64,000 bases of DNA from JAHFUA01 sp963808725 (GCA_963808725.1 CAWEGO010000001.1:930001-994000), one strand, 5' to 3'; positions 17,421 through 24,872 are shown, counted from the stretch's first letter. Notes: generated by a model not told the origin, from the letters alone. Numbers and translations are program-made.

Positions 17421-18503
17421 TCACGACTCCTTGCCGGCGCCTTGCTCCATCTCCAACAGCGCCTTCTTCCGCTCTGTGCCCCAGCGATAGCCGCCGAGGT
17501 CTCCGGTGCCGCACACCACGCGATGGCAAGGGATGGCCATCGCAATGGGGTTGCTTGCGCAGGCCCGCGCAACGCCGCGCGCGCTCGACGGCTGGCCGAT
17601 GGCGCGAGCCACCTCGCCGTAGGATTTCGTCGTGCCATAGGGGATCGACTGCAGGTGCTCCCAGACGCGGCGCTGAAATGCTGTTGCCTGCACGTCGAGC
17701 GGCAACTGCGGCAGCGGACGCTCGCCGTGGAGTTGCTCGAGCAGCGCGCGTACCCACCGCCGCAACACTACGTCGCCACGGCGGACGGTCGCATCCGGAA
17801 ACTCGCGCCGCAATCCCTCCAGCAGTCCGCCGTCGGAATCGCCGAACGAGATGGCGCACACTCCGTGGTCGGTGGCGGCCAGCAGCATCCGCCCAACCGG
17901 AGAATCGAGCGTCGTATAACGGATGAACATGCCCTTGCCGCCGCGCTGATAGGTGGCGGGCGTCATGCCGAGTTGCGGGCCGCTGCGCTCGTAGAGCCGG
18001 CTGCTGGAGCCGAAGCCGGCCTCGTAGATGGCGTCGGTCACCGAGCGGCCAGAGCGAAGCTGCGACTTGAACGACTTCATGCGGAGTGCATCCGCGAACT
18101 CGCGCGGGCTCACCCCAAGCACCGACTTGAAGACGCGCTGCAGGTGGAACGGGTTCATGCCGAAGCGCTCGCCGAGCGCGGCCAGCGTTACCGGCTCGTC
18201 GGCGTGCTCGCGGAGAAACTGGCAAATGCTTTCCACGGTCTTGATGCGCGAGTCGGCATCGCGGGGCCGGCAGCGCAGGCAGGCGCGGAATCCGGCACGC
18301 TCCGCTTCGGCCGGCCGCGAGAAGAACCGCACCCGCTCGCGCCGCGGCCGCCGCGACGGACACGATGGCCGGCAGTACACCCCCGTAGAGGTCACGGCGA
18401 AGACGAAGACGCCGTCCCGGCTGGCGTCCCGGGCTATCACCGCCTGCCAGCGCTGTTCCTGGTTGCTACTGCTCATCAGAGGATTGATTATCGTATCGCT
18501 CAT
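17421..18503 (-). CDS. ada: Ada: DNA repair methyltransferase and transcriptional activator
   Basis: 360-residue Ada of the full-length bifunctional type. The N-terminal zinc domain has C44, C48, C75 and C78 (GVYCRPSCPSRRP, ACLRCRP), where C44 matches the methylphosphotriester acceptor. An AraC-type helix-turn-helix region follows at about 85-185. The C-terminal O6-methylguanine methyltransferase has the IPCHRVV active cysteine near residue 327. It removes alkyl groups and then activates its own regulon. It stands alone, divergent from the thiS-like gene. The upstream GAACGCAAGA vaguely resembles an Ada box but the spacing is not convincing. Confidence 0.93.
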   Translation of the reverse strand: MSDTIINPLMSSSNQEQRWQAVIARDASRDGVFVFAVTSTGVYCRPSCPSRRPRRERVRFFSRPAEAERAGFRACLRCRPRDADSRIKTVESICQFLREHADEPVTLAALGERFGMNPFHLQRVFKSVLGVSPREFADALRMKSFKSQLRSGRSVTDAIYEAGFGSSSRLYERSGPQLGMTPATYQRGGKGMFIRYTTLDSPVGRMLLAATDHGVCAISFGDSDGGLLEGLRREFPDATVRRGDVVLRRWVRALLEQLHGERPLPQLPLDVQATAFQRRVWEHLQSIPYGTTKSYGEVARAIGQPSSARGVARACASNPIAMAIPCHRVVCGTGDLGGYRWGTERKKALLEMEQGAGKES

Positions 18504-18606
18504 GGAAGAGACGATACGGTTTGGATGGTTTCCCCGACTATCCGATTCTTGCGTTCAAAATAATTTTCCGATTCCGGTTATCGAGAACCTCCTACAATGT
18601 TGGTCG

Positions 18607-18969
18607 ATGAAGCTCCTGATCAATGGTGAAGAGCGCAGCTTCGACGACCCTCTGACGCTGGCGGCGCTGGTCGAGCAACTGGGCGTTAAGGCCGACCGCG
18701 TTGCCGTGGAGCTAAATCATGTGATCGTCCGCCGCGATGCCTGGGGCGCGACCAAGCTTCGCGATGGCGACCACCTGGAGGTGGTGCACTTCGTTGGCGG
18801 CGGAGCGGCAGTCTTTCCGACAATGACGGATCGGACATCGTCGAATGGTGGAAAACGGAATCGATATGTTGACTGGGGAAAAACAGCATTGATCGCGGCA
18901 TTGGCATTCGGACTGCTCTTTGTCGTTGGGAGTTGGGTTGAGGCTATGATTCTACCCCTGATGGAATAA
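18607..18969 (+). CDS. ThiS-like sulfur carrier fused to a membrane tail, truncated by an IS
   Basis: 120 residues. Residues 1-66 look like a complete ThiS ubiquitin-like sulfur carrier, ending in HFVGGG, where a normal ThiS stops so that its terminal glycines can be activated. Here the frame runs on without a stop into a new segment (MTDRTSSNGG at 73-82) and a membrane helix (about 92-110). The stop codon TAA at 18967-18969 is formed by the first bases of the IS inverted repeat. The frame resumes beyond the element at 20370. Either the ThiS stop was lost and two genes fused, or the membrane protein starts at its own ATG (18823). ThiS activity would require cleavage after the glycines. Confidence 0.65.
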   Translation: MKLLINGEERSFDDPLTLAALVEQLGVKADRVAVELNHVIVRRDAWGATKLRDGDHLEVVHFVGGGAAVFPTMTDRTSSNGGKRNRYVDWGKTALIAALAFGLLFVVGSWVEAMILPLME

Positions 18970-19050
18970 CGAAGTCGGCCTCGCGAGCGGCCTGAGTACA
19001 CTGTTTTGGCTTCCAAACCGAAAGAGTGGCTCGGACCGAAGGAGGCCGAG

Positions 19051-20118
19051 ATGCGCATTATAGGTTGTGATTTGCATTCCCGACAGCAGACGTTGGCGAT
19101 GCTCGATGTCGATACCGGTGAGGTGGAAGAGCGTGTCCTCGCACACGAGGGCGAGCAAGTACGGGAGTTTTATGCTGGACTACCCGGTCCAGTGCGGGTG
19201 GGCATTGAAGCGACTGGCTCGATGCACTGGTTCCTGGAACTGATGGATGAGCTGGGTGTGGAGTGCCAGGTCGGACACCCAGCCAAGATCCGTGCCTGCG
19301 AGCCGCGGAAGCAAAAGCACGATCGGCGTGACGCCATGCTGCTCTTGAACCTGCTGGCCGAGGATCGCTTCCCGAAAATCTGGATGCCTACGGTGGAGCA
19401 GCGCGATGTGCGCGAGCTGTTGCTGTATCGCCATCAGTGGGTGCGCATCCGGGTGCGGATGCAGAACGCGTTGCAGTCGATTGCCTTAAGTCACGGTCTA
19501 CGCCGCGGCACCTCGCTGTGGAGCAAGGCTGGCCTGGAGGCGATCGGCTCACTGGCGCTGCCGCCGTACAGGACACAACGGCGGGATGCGCTGGTCCGCA
19601 CCTACCGGCAACTGCAGACCGAGATCGAAGCGCTGGACAAGACGGTGGCAGCCTGCGCCGAACAGCGTCCGCAGGCGCGCCGGTTGATGACGCATCCTGG
19701 CGTGGGCCCGATTACGGGGCTGGCGACGGAGGTATTTCTAGGCGATGCGACGCGCTTTGCCGACGGCAAGGCGGTGGCCAGCTATGTGGGGATGATTCCG
19801 AGCGAGTTCTCCAGCGCCGGCCGCCAGCGCTGTGGCGCCCTGACCAAGCAGGGCAACGCGCTGGTCCGGTTTCTGTGGTGCGAAGCGGTGGGCCACGCGG
19901 CGCGGCGGGATGACGCGCTGAAGCGGTTCTTTCGCCGCAAGCTGGCGCAGAAAGGGCTCGGCAAAGCTACCGTGGCCACCGGCCGCAAGCTGGGAATCCG
20001 GCTGTGGATCATGATGAGAGATCAGATCGACTATGAAGAGTTCTGCCGGCGTACACGGCGGAACGGGGAAGCCCATGCGGAAATGCCTGATTGTGAACAT
20101 GGTCCTGCAAGGCAGTGA
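19051..20118 (+). CDS. IS110-family DEDD transposase
   Basis: About 355 residues. The N-terminal DEDD (RuvC-like) domain shows IIGCDLHSRQQ, GIEATGS and KHDRRDAMLL, which place the acidic residues. The C-terminal transposase-20 domain has HPGVGPITGLATEV and SEFSSAGRQRCGALTKQGN, with the serine expected for strand exchange. Start 19051 follows a good GGAGG site; an in-frame ATG at 19006 has none. The gene looks intact, with no frameshift. Enzymes of this family recombine DNA under guidance of an element-encoded RNA. Confidence 0.93.
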   Translation: MRIIGCDLHSRQQTLAMLDVDTGEVEERVLAHEGEQVREFYAGLPGPVRVGIEATGSMHWFLELMDELGVECQVGHPAKIRACEPRKQKHDRRDAMLLLNLLAEDRFPKIWMPTVEQRDVRELLLYRHQWVRIRVRMQNALQSIALSHGLRRGTSLWSKAGLEAIGSLALPPYRTQRRDALVRTYRQLQTEIEALDKTVAACAEQRPQARRLMTHPGVGPITGLATEVFLGDATRFADGKAVASYVGMIPSEFSSAGRQRCGALTKQGNALVRFLWCEAVGHAARRDDALKRFFRRKLAQKGLGKATVATGRKLGIRLWIMMRDQIDYEEFCRRTRRNGEAHAEMPDCEHGPARQ

Positions 20119-20353
20119 CCGGACCCCTGAATAGGCTATCCGCCTCCCCGCGCGAGTGGGGAGTCCGAACTACTCCTCATGGTCCTGAGTGATCGAAGAG
20201 ATGTTTGGTGGGCACACCGTAAGATGAAAAGGACCGAGCCAGGGAACGGGTGGAAGCAGATGAACCGTGATGCTCCAACAACGGAGTGCTTCGGCGCTGA
20301 GGCCGAAGTGTACCTGAGAAAAAGCAAAACCCTCTGAGAAGAGGGTTGACGTA
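20119..20353 (+). ncRNA. Candidate bridge/seek guide RNA region of the IS
   Basis: The 235-base noncoding right end of the IS has three clear hairpins: CTCCCC/GGGGAG (20144-20163), CTTCGGC/GCCGAAG (20289-20308) and AACCCTC/GAGGGTT (20328-20347). In IS1111-type elements the guide RNA is encoded in this position. Two stretches match the DNA beside the insertion: ACCCCTGA (20123-20130) equals 18954-18961, and AGAGATGTT (20197-20205) equals 20366-20374. Both match the same strand, which is not the simplest expectation for a two-strand guide, so the guide assignment is tentative. Confidence 0.45.
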
Positions 20354-20369
20354 GCCGACTTCGTTAGAG

Positions 20370-20558
20370 ATGTTCTTTCCTGGAATACTTATCTTCTTTC
20401 CGTTCATACTTGGCAGCGGACTCGTTAGCGGAATTCATAATGTCTGGGCCGGATACTTCGTACTGACGATCCTTGTGAGCTGGTTGTTTTACACCCAACT
20501 TCTCTATTGGCTAATCAAGCGCCGCCGCCGGAAGCGGGAAGTACGTCAGACCGGCTGA
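20370..20558 (+). pseudogene. 3' fragment of the small membrane protein split by the IS
   Basis: 62 residues with two hydrophobic helices (about 1-20 and 25-50) and a basic tail, KRRRRKREVRQ. It is in frame with the 5' part ending at 18966 once the IS is removed, giving a small membrane protein of three helices with residues running LPLM then FFPG. The ATG at 20370 could allow independent expression but no ribosome site precedes it. The intact product's function is unknown. Confidence 0.65.
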
Positions 20559-20607
20559 CAATCGCACCCCTGTTGCTCTCTCCGGTTCTTTTCCACAGAC
20601 AATCCGC

Positions 20608-20635
20608 TTGACTCCCCACATCTACGCCCTAGAAT
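20608..20635 (+). promoter_or_regulatory. Sigma70-type promoter of merR gene
   Basis: TTGACT (20608-20613) and TAGAAT (20630-20635) are separated by 16 bases. The -10 directly abuts the palindromic operator. It implies a transcript start near 20642, inside the operator, and thus supports the downstream start codon at 20683. Confidence 0.75.
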
Positions 20636-20668
20636 GTTTCAAACAATTGAATAAGAATTGTTTTAAAC
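20636..20668 (+). promoter_or_regulatory. Palindromic operator upstream of merR gene
   Basis: Two 13-base arms, GTTTCAAACAATT and AATTGTTTTAAAC, are inverse complements at 12 of 13 positions, with a 7-base spacer. The palindrome begins at the last base region of the -10 box and covers the likely transcript start. Binding here would block transcription, so negative autoregulation by the adjacent MerR-type protein is the simplest reading. Confidence 0.7.
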
Positions 20669-20682
20669 AGATTGCTCCTGAA

Positions 20683-21213
20683 ATGGCTGATCTACTCACC
20701 TCGAACGAGGTCGCGGCGCTCACCGGAATCTCGCTGCGCCAGTTGCAGTGGTGGGATGAGCGCGGGCTGGTGGTGCCGGCGCGCCAAGGCCACCGCCGCC
20801 TGTACTCGCTGGACGACCTGGCTGAGGTGGCCGTGATCGCCGAGCTGCGCCGCAAAGGTTTCTCGCTGCAGCGCATGCGCAAGGTGGTGCGCTTCCTGCG
20901 CCAGGAATTGGGCAAGCGGCTGGTGGAGACCGTCAGCGGCGGCTCCGAGTACCACCTGCTCACTGATGGCCGCCGCATCTACGTGGAGAACTCGGCCCAG
21001 CAGGTGATCGACATCCTGAAGAACGCCCGCCAGCCGATGTTCGCGGTCTGTCTCTCGGACGCGGTCCGCCGCGTTCACCCCGAATTGCGCGGGCGCAAGT
21101 CCCCGAGTTCGGCGCGCGCTGCGACCCCAGCACGCGCAAAACCGGTGCGCGCCGGGGATCCCGGAGGTGGTGGAGGCACTCCGCTCAGAAAGCGAGTCAA
21201 GCTCCGCGCCTGA
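20683..21213 (+). CDS. MerR-family transcriptional regulator
   Basis: 176 residues. The N-terminal winged helix-turn-helix is clear: LLTSNEVAALTGISLRQLQWWDERGLVVPARQ is cited only by its ends, followed by HRRLYSLDDLAEVAVIAELRRKGFSL. A dimerisation helix (RMRKVVRFLRQELG) and a ~50-residue domain follow, and the tail is Arg/Ala/Pro-rich and disordered. No metal-binding cysteine pattern is seen. Start 20683 was chosen because upstream in-frame methionine codons overlap the promoter. It lies 44 bases before the zinc-ribbon gene, across a terminator. Confidence 0.85.
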   Translation: MADLLTSNEVAALTGISLRQLQWWDERGLVVPARQGHRRLYSLDDLAEVAVIAELRRKGFSLQRMRKVVRFLRQELGKRLVETVSGGSEYHLLTDGRRIYVENSAQQVIDILKNARQPMFAVCLSDAVRRVHPELRGRKSPSSARAATPARAKPVRAGDPGGGGGTPLRKRVKLRA

Positions 21214-21226
21214 GCGGGGCTTTTTT
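21201..21226 (+). terminator. Rho-independent terminator after merR gene
   Basis: Stem GCTCCGC/GCGGGGC with one G-T pair, loop gcctga, then six Ts. The merR stop codon TGA lies in the loop-stem region (21211-21213). Confidence 0.75.
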
Positions 21227-21257
21227 GTTGTGCGATGAGGTTGCCGACGGAGGCGCG

Positions 21258-21521
21258 ATGGTTGCTGAACTGAATATCCTGAGCGAATGGATCCCCGAGC
21301 AGATGGAGCCCGGGACGGTGTTCGTGCTGGAAAACGCCGGCGAAGTGGGCGAGTCCGACGACCCCTACTGGGCCGTGCTTTCATGTCCTTCCTGCGGCAC
21401 GCTGGGGCTGATCACGCGCCGGCAGATCGCCGGGCTGATCCCCGTGATCTGCGGCTCGAACAGTTGCCCGGCACAATTCCTGATTCGCGAAAGCGAAATC
21501 GTGGCCCGCAAGCCGAGCTAG
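21258..21521 (+). CDS. Small putative zinc-ribbon protein
   Basis: 87 residues. Four cysteines are spaced as a zinc ribbon: LSCPSCGTLG then VICGSNSCPAQF. No other domain is present. A good site (ggagg, 21249-21253) precedes the ATG at 21258. It follows merR in the same direction but after a terminator, so it probably has partly separate expression. Function unknown; a nucleic-acid or protein binding role is possible. Confidence 0.65.
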   Translation: MVAELNILSEWIPEQMEPGTVFVLENAGEVGESDDPYWAVLSCPSCGTLGLITRRQIAGLIPVICGSNSCPAQFLIRESEIVARKPS

Positions 21522-21575
21522 TTGTCAAAGGGCGTCGCTGTACTCTGGCTGGTCATTTCCCGCCAAGATAATGCT

Positions 21576-21602
21576 GTCATCCCGAGCGCAGCGAGGGATC
21601 TC
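21576..21602. repeat. Dispersed intergenic repeat copy (GTCATCCCGAGCG type)
   Basis: An imperfect palindrome around CCCGAGCGCAGCGAGGGAT. Related copies occur at 24873-24954 and 40083-40141 in this window. It touches the stop codon of the lipase-like gene. Confidence 0.6.
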
Positions 21603-22866
21603 AAGGGCAATTGCTGGGGGCGGTCCGTCCGGCAAAGCGTCCCTGGATCCACTCTATCTGGTCGCGCACGGAGTCTCCGATCACGGCCTTGGGATTGGGC
21701 GACTGGTAACGATCAAACTGGACGTGATCGCCGCGTTTGCACAGTCGACCGACGGCCTCCGCGGTCAGAGAGATCGGCACGGCAGAGTCCCCCTCGCTAC
21801 TGATCACCAGCAGCGGGCCAAATGCGGTCTTTTGTCCCAGGGTGTTTCTTTGGAAGAATTGCTGCACAAACTTGTCCTGCTCCCAATGGGGGTTCAGCAT
21901 CTCTTCGGACGGGCTGTCTGTTTCCAGGCTGCACGACGTCTCCATCCGTCGATATAGGGCAAGCCCCTTCTCGGTGAGCATATCCTCGATGCGGAACTGG
22001 GGAAAAACTGTCTTGATGCCGTAGGCCAGCAAGACAGGCATTTGCCCGGTCGGCCCTTGGGCCAGCCGCTGGTAAAGTTGATGCACATCGGCGATCCCGG
22101 AAATGGCGATGCTCCCCAGGTAGTTTGGATCGCGCAGGTCAGCTTCCTTCTCCGCCACTTCGAGCGCCACTAGAGCTCCCTCGAAAGCTCCCATTGCAAT
22201 CCACCTCGCCCCTAGCCGCGGTACGGCGGCGCGCGCGGCTGGAATGGAGTAGATCACGTCCGCCGCGTTCGAGCCGATGTCGATGGCGGCGTTGCGATAA
22301 TTGGTACCCAGTCCTGCATAGTCGGTCGCCACCACGGCATAGCCAAGGTTGACGTACATGGAAAGGAATGAGCCTTCGTGGAGGTTCTGCACCAGCGAGG
22401 GGGCGCAGGTGCGCGCCACCCCCTCGAGGCGATGTGCCCAGGCGATAACCGGCCAGCCTCCCTTCGGCGGTTTGCGATCCGGCACCAGCACCACGCCGGA
22501 GGTCGCCGCGTCCTCCCCGTTCGCGGTGCGCGAGTGATAGAGAATGCGGAAGATCGTAATGTCACGGGGAAAGTAATAATCGTGAGTGTGCTCCGAACGT
22601 ATCAGCGTGCCGGGTCCGCCCGCGGGCAGCGCAGTCGAGGTGTCATAAAACTTAGTGAGCGGCAGGGTGCGCCGCAACTCGGACCTCTTGAGGGGGGGCG
22701 AATCTTGAGCCTGCGCCAATGCTTTCCCGGGGTCCGCGGAGCTGATCACGGCCAGACTGATCGCCAGCACGCCAATCCCAGCGGTCCGCGTGCGACCATG
22801 AGCTGAAGCCGACCTCTCCCGACGGAAATCCAAGCGCAAACATTTTATCCAACCGTTGCTCCCCAC
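21601..22866 (-). CDS. Secreted alpha/beta-hydrolase of the secretory-lipase type, catalytic residues missing
   Basis: 421 residues. A hydrophobic leader (about 27-51, ending KALAQAQ) suggests export. The fold resembles secretory lipases: SGVVLVPDRKPPKGGWPVIAWAH, GYAVVATDYAGLG and VISSEGDSAVPI. The nucleophile elbow, normally G-x-S-x-G, reads G226-A-F-E-G230, with Phe (TTC) at the serine position. The region where the family has GxGH before AVIGD reads SPNPKAVIGD, so the histidine also seems absent. The acid residue D in GDSAVP remains. The frame is intact, so it is either a non-catalytic binding protein or an early pseudogene. Confidence 0.7.
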   Translation of the reverse strand: MGSNGWIKCLRLDFRRERSASAHGRTRTAGIGVLAISLAVISSADPGKALAQAQDSPPLKRSELRRTLPLTKFYDTSTALPAGGPGTLIRSEHTHDYYFPRDITIFRILYHSRTANGEDAATSGVVLVPDRKPPKGGWPVIAWAHRLEGVARTCAPSLVQNLHEGSFLSMYVNLGYAVVATDYAGLGTNYRNAAIDIGSNAADVIYSIPAARAAVPRLGARWIAMGAFEGALVALEVAEKEADLRDPNYLGSIAISGIADVHQLYQRLAQGPTGQMPVLLAYGIKTVFPQFRIEDMLTEKGLALYRRMETSCSLETDSPSEEMLNPHWEQDKFVQQFFQRNTLGQKTAFGPLLVISSEGDSAVPISLTAEAVGRLCKRGDHVQFDRYQSPNPKAVIGDSVRDQIEWIQGRFAGRTAPSNCP

Positions 22867-22899
22867 AGACTTGCAAAGCGCTTCTAGGTTTTTGGGCTT

Positions 22900-24069
22900 T
22901 TAGCTCTCGGCAACCTCGGCGCGCCTGACCGGGATCGGGACCTGCTCCACGATCTCGATCCCGTAGCCCTGGAGCGCGGCCACTTTGCGGGGATGGTTGG
23001 TGAGCAGGCGGATGGCGGAGATGTTCAGGTCGGAGAGGATCTGCGCCCCAATGCCAACTTCGCGCTGCGTCTTGCGCTGGTGGTCGGGATTCGAGGGATC
23101 GCGCACGTCGCGGTGGAAGGTCAGCGTAGGGCGATCATTTACCCGCTCGACGGAGAAGCCCTTCGAGGTCTGGTGCAGGTAGATCAGCGCGCCGCGGCCC
23201 TCGGCGGCGATCATCTCCAGCGAGCGCCGGATGATCTGGTGGCAATCGCACCAGGTCGCTCCAAAAACGTCCCCCACCAGGCAGTGCGCGTGCATGCGCA
23301 CCAGCACGGGTTTCGATCCGTCGTGCTCGATGTCGCCCATCACCAGCGCCACGTGCGAGTTGTGCGCCATGTCGCTCTCGTAGGCGATCATGCGAAACTC
23401 GCCGAAGGGCGTGGGCAGCATGGATTCGCCGATGCGATGCACCAGCCGCTCGTGGCGCATGCGGTAGCGGATCAGTTCGGCCACCGTCATCATCCTTAGG
23501 CTGTGCGCACGGCAGAACTCGATGAGCTGCGGCACCCGCGCCATGCTGCCGTCTTCGTTCATGATCTCGCAGATCACGCCCGCCGGCACCACGCCCGCCA
23601 GCCGCGCCAGGTCCACCGAAGCTTCGGTCTGTCCGGCACGCACCAGCACGCCGCCTTTGCGAGCGCGCAGCGGGAAGACGTGTCCTGGCCGCGCCAGATC
23701 GTCGGGACGGGTCGCTGGATTGATGGCCACCTGGATGGTGCGGGCGCGGTCAAAGGCCGAAATCCCGGTGGTGACGCCCGCGCGCGCGTCGATGGCCTCG
23801 CAGAACGCGGTGCCAAACTGGGCCGTGTTCTGTGCGCTCATGGGACCGATGCGCAGGTGTTCCAGCCGCTCCTCGGTCATGGCCAGGCAGATCAGCCCGC
23901 GCCCGTGCCGCGCCATGAAGTTGATGGCCTCGGGCGTGACCTTTTCGGCGGCCAGCGTCAGGTCGCCTTCGTTCTCGCGGTCTTCATCGTCCACCACCAC
24001 GACCATCCGCCCCTTGCGGATTTCGTCGATGGCGGTTTCGACATCGCAGAATGGCGAGGCTGGTGTCAT
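22900..24069 (-). CDS. ribBA: RibBA-type protein: DHBP synthase with degenerate GTP cyclohydrolase II half
   Basis: 389 residues. The N-terminal ~200 residues are a 3,4-dihydroxy-2-butanone-4-phosphate synthase with VDDEDRENEGDL and RPGHVFPL motifs. The C-terminal half is GTP cyclohydrolase II-like: it keeps the zinc cysteines (CLVGDVFGATWCDC) and LLTNHPRKV, but the RQEGRGIGL substrate loop is replaced by HQTSKGFSV and the DxR catalytic aspartate by threonine (TQREVGIGAQIL). This half may lack cyclohydrolase activity, as described for RibBX-type proteins. Start 24069 was chosen since upstream sequence is a terminator. Confidence 0.88.
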   Translation of the reverse strand: MTPASPFCDVETAIDEIRKGRMVVVVDDEDRENEGDLTLAAEKVTPEAINFMARHGRGLICLAMTEERLEHLRIGPMSAQNTAQFGTAFCEAIDARAGVTTGISAFDRARTIQVAINPATRPDDLARPGHVFPLRARKGGVLVRAGQTEASVDLARLAGVVPAGVICEIMNEDGSMARVPQLIEFCRAHSLRMMTVAELIRYRMRHERLVHRIGESMLPTPFGEFRMIAYESDMAHNSHVALVMGDIEHDGSKPVLVRMHAHCLVGDVFGATWCDCHQIIRRSLEMIAAEGRGALIYLHQTSKGFSVERVNDRPTLTFHRDVRDPSNPDHQRKTQREVGIGAQILSDLNISAIRLLTNHPRKVAALQGYGIEIVEQVPIPVRRAEVAES

Positions 24070-24105
24070 GTGTGTGCTCCAGGATTGTAGCAAACGCGCC
24101 TGTTG

Positions 24106-24138
24106 GAAAAAGAAATAGGCCGTCACCTGGGACGGCCT
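24106..24138 (-). terminator. Rho-independent terminator of the 75-residue gene
   Basis: An 8-bp perfect stem AGGCCGTC/GACGGCCT (24117-24138) is followed on the - strand by ATTTCTTTTT. It separates the small upstream gene from ribBA. Confidence 0.8.
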
Positions 24139-24160
24139 CTCGAACGCCTGATGGGAGCCT

Positions 24161-24388
24161 TTACAGCGTCGATTCGATCTCGAAGCCCCAAGCCTGCAGC
24201 AGGGTTTCCGGGATGAACTTAGAGTTCTTGTTGCGCCGCGCCCACTCCCGCAGACGCGTGGAGCGTAAGTACTGGTCGGGCTGCAACTTGAATTCCTTCA
24301 CTGCCTGCTCGAAGGAGGTGACCGTCGGAACCACCGGTCCAATCGGCTCCGGCTTCCCCCAGTTGGGATTGCCACGTCGCTTAGCCAT
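24161..24388 (-). CDS. Small basic hypothetical protein
   Basis: 75 residues, basic N-terminus (MAKRRGNPNWGKPEP) and a helical second half with RSTRLREWARRNKNSKFIPE. No membrane segment, signal or cysteine. The composition suggests a nucleic-acid binding protein but I recognise no family. A strong terminator follows immediately, which supports a real gene. Confidence 0.65.
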   Translation of the reverse strand: MAKRRGNPNWGKPEPIGPVVPTVTSFEQAVKEFKLQPDQYLRSTRLREWARRNKNSKFIPETLLQAWGFEIESTL

Positions 24389-24770
24389 GATTAGTTCGTC
24401 CTGCCTTTTGTGTTAGTTCCATCGTATTAGATTCAGTTCTGCCGACCTTGGATTCTCCCCAAGGCCGCACTTCCTGTGCGCTACAGAAGAGGCACCCAAA
24501 TCGGTTATCTTACCCTAATTTAGACGCAAAAACAATGGGTTTGGCATAGAAAATCACCGTAGAAGTGCGCTCAAAAAGCCTGATAAATCTACTAAGCCAT
24601 GTTATTTCAACAAGGTACGGCAGTATAAAAGTTATCAACAACTCGCCGTGGACTGCCGTCGAGCGCCGAGTTGGGGCCGCTTTAGGGGTCCCGGTCCGCA
24701 GGCGGGCAGAGATGCCAATTCGTCTGGGTGTCGGAGTCAAATCGCTGGCTGGTGTTAAGCTCTACCGGAG
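24389..24770. other. Intergenic region without a recognised gene
   Basis: 382 bases, more AT-rich than the surroundings. It should hold the promoters of the 75-residue gene and of tRNA-Leu, but no convincing -35/-10 pair was fixed. One TTATCAACA (near 24634) resembles a single DnaA box; there is no cluster, so no origin is claimed. Confidence 0.5.
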
Positions 24771-24859
24771 GCCCGGGTGGCGAAACTGGCAGACGCACGG
24801 GACTTAAAATCCCGAGGAGCGAAAGCTCCGTGCGGGTTCAATTCCCGCCCCGGGCACCA
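24771..24859 (+). tRNA. tRNA-Leu (anticodon TAA)
   Basis: 89 bases with encoded CCA. Acceptor GCCCGGG pairs with CCCGGGC. The anticodon arm is CGGGA-CTTAAAA-TCCCG, with a long variable arm (GGAGCGAAAGCTCC) and T arm GCGGGTTCAATTCCCGC. All class II features of tRNA-Leu are present. Confidence 0.96.
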
Positions 24860-24872
24860 GCAGTCTTTCTTA

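Larger units (their letters stand above)
18960..20369 (+). mobile_element. IS110-family (IS1111-type) insertion sequence
   Basis: One DEDD transposase gene sits between short inverted repeats: TAACGAAGTCGGC at 18967-18979 and its exact inverse complement at 20354-20366. A long noncoding 3' end (about 235 bases) follows the transposase. Short subterminal repeats and a long right noncoding end fit the IS1111 group. The exact ends are uncertain by a few bases: GATG occurs just outside both repeats (18960-18963 and 20369-20372) and may be the shared target core. Removing the element with one GATG restores an open frame across the site. Confidence 0.85.

Noticed and set aside
17340..18563. 407-codon + strand frame opposite ada
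   Set aside because: Ada is clearly coded on the - strand with all motifs; the other frame has no recognisable domain.
24620..24645. Possible replication origin (DnaA-like box)
   Set aside because: Only a single TTATCAACA is seen; no cluster, and no dnaA or dnaN gene nearby.
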